Shown here in pieces: positions 5,121-6,031 of a stretch of DNA of 6,031 bases. The notes beneath the pieces were generated by a model that had not been told where the DNA came from, searched no databases, and worked only from the letters and a program-made list of their open reading frames with translations. The number at the start of each line of letters is the position of its first letter. The first letter of the stretch is position 1. Origin of the DNA: JBDLID01 sp039715055 (GTDB lineage Bacteria; Desulfobacterota; Desulfobulbia; Desulfobulbales; Desulfocapsaceae); NCBI GenBank assembly GCA_039715055.1, contig JBDLID010000167.1:1-6031 (forward strand). Reading direction: 5' to 3'. Made by a program: the position numbers and the translations under genes.

Positions 5121-6026
5121 ATGGAAACACGTACCGAACTGGCCATACTCTTTGCCGATATCGCCGGCTCCACCCAACTTTATGAACAACTGGGAGACGT
5201 CAAGGCCCGTGAGGCGACCTCCCGCTGCCTCGACCTGATATCCAGCACCATAGTGCGCTTCCAGGGCGATGTGATCAAATCCATCGGCGACGAGGTGATG
5301 TGTACTTTCCCCAATGGTGAGCAGGCCGGCAAGGCTGCTGTCGCCATCCAGGAGACCACCTGCGACTTTCACCCGATACCGGGACTCAACCTCCGGGTGC
5401 GAATCGGTTTTCACCTCGGCCAGGTCATTGCCGAAACGGGTGATGTCTTCGGGGATGCCGTCAACCTTGCCGCCCGCCTGACGTCACTGGCCAAACCCGG
5501 CCAGATCCTCACCAGTCAGGAAACCCTTGAGCAGATGAACGAGGAACTCAGACTTTCCGCAAGGCAGCTCACTGACACCCAGGTCAAAGGCAAAAGCCGC
5601 GCTGTACAGTTGATTGAGCTGACCTGGGGCGAGGTCTCCGACCTCACCATCACCGGCACCTCATTTCCCTCTCTGCTCCAGACGTCGCGATGCTCACTCA
5701 AACTTTTTTTCGGAGAAGAGGAGCACATTATCAATCTCCAGAGCCCCACCGCCACCATCGGCCGGGTGGAGGACAACACTGTTGTGGTCAACAACCCGAT
5801 GATCTCCCGTCACCACGCCAGACTGGAGCACAGACCCGGGGACAGCTTCTTCCTCATCGATCTCTCCACCAACGGCACCTATGTCCAGAACGAGAAGGTA
5901 GGAGATCTCTTCCTCCATCGCAACGAGCTGCTGCTGGAAGGCAGCGGCCTGATCTCTCCCGGCAACAAACCGACAGAAGACTCAACCACCACCATACGCT
6001 ACCTTATCGACACCGAACAGGACTGA
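5121..6026 (+). CDS. Class III nucleotidyl cyclase fused to a C-terminal FHA domain
   Basis: A 301-residue cytosolic signalling protein with no membrane segment. Residues about 5-165 are a class III cyclase: metal-binding D13 in FADIAGST, K53 and second metal Asp D57 in IKSIGDE, and D108, N115 and R119 in GDVFGDAVNLAAR. The K53/D108 pair fits adenine recognition and N115/R119 the transition-state residues, so the catalytic set is complete and cAMP is the likely product (two chains form the active sites). Residues about 190-295 are an FHA domain, with G214-R215, SRHHA at 229-233 and STNGTY at 249-254, the phosphothreonine-binding loops. The FHA follows the cyclase, so the enzyme may be recruited or switched by a phosphorylated partner from a Ser/Thr kinase; no kinase is in view. 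ATG 5121 has only a weak AGG before it. A strong promoter precedes it. It could instead be a guanylate cyclase, but the residues argue for adenylate. Confidence 0.93.
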   Translation: METRTELAILFADIAGSTQLYEQLGDVKAREATSRCLDLISSTIVRFQGDVIKSIGDEVMCTFPNGEQAGKAAVAIQETTCDFHPIPGLNLRVRIGFHLGQVIAETGDVFGDAVNLAARLTSLAKPGQILTSQETLEQMNEELRLSARQLTDTQVKGKSRAVQLIELTWGEVSDLTITGTSFPSLLQTSRCSLKLFFGEEEHIINLQSPTATIGRVEDNTVVVNNPMISRHHARLEHRPGDSFFLIDLSTNGTYVQNEKVGDLFLHRNELLLEGSGLISPGNKPTEDSTTTIRYLIDTEQD

Positions 6027-6031
6027 TTTCC

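Noticed and set aside
5704..5711. T7 tract reading T TTT TTC in frame at the cyclase/FHA junction, a possible -1 slippery heptamer; the -1 frame is open to the window end
   Set aside because: The zero frame encodes an intact FHA domain, open alternative frames are common in this GC-rich gene, and I found no supporting downstream structure.

Overview
The window is 6,031 bases of moderately GC-rich bacterial chromosome with seven complete protein genes and no detectable phage, transposon, CRISPR or RNA genes. The mix of proteins (a PilZ protein with a cyclic-nucleotide-binding-like domain, a MinD/FlhG-like ATPase with a DLDLGGA motif, and a cyclase-FHA signalling protein) suggests a Gram-negative of the Desulfobacterota (old Deltaproteobacteria, possibly Desulfobulbales-like). 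That placement is inferred from protein style only and was not tested by any search.

Layout. Bases 1-273 are a leader without a gene, containing a bulged stem-loop. 274-1260 (+) encodes a helical N-terminus, a CNB-like fold and a PilZ domain. 1439-3400 (+) is a tight three-gene operon of lipid or polyketide type: a hotdog dehydratase-like protein, a hotdog thioesterase and a beta-ketoacyl synthase, with a 10-base gap and then a 4-base ATGA overlap. A near-perfect 61-base palindrome (3442-3502) lies between the synthase and the convergent MinD/ParA-like ATPase (3504-4394, minus). A 245-base divergent intergenic region follows, then a two-helix potassium channel (4640-5038, +). After a strong sigma-70-type promoter comes a class III nucleotidyl cyclase fused to an FHA domain (5121-6026, +), which ends five bases before the window does.

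How they may work together. The three-gene operon looks like part of an acyl-chain-building module: a condensing enzyme with an intact Cys-His-His triad, a thioesterase with its conserved Asp, and a dehydratase-fold protein that lacks the usual acidic catalytic residue. No acyl carrier protein, ketoreductase or acyltransferase is present, so it must borrow partners from elsewhere. The enzyme types resemble those in aryl-polyene-like clusters. The other four genes are signalling, positioning or ion-transport functions. The cyclase could make cAMP and the PilZ protein has a CNB-like fold, but that domain lacks the key phosphate-binding arginine, so a direct cAMP link is doubtful. The most unusual features are the palindrome, the incomplete acyl-chain module with its altered dehydratase, and the PilZ/CNB protein with changes in both ligand motifs.
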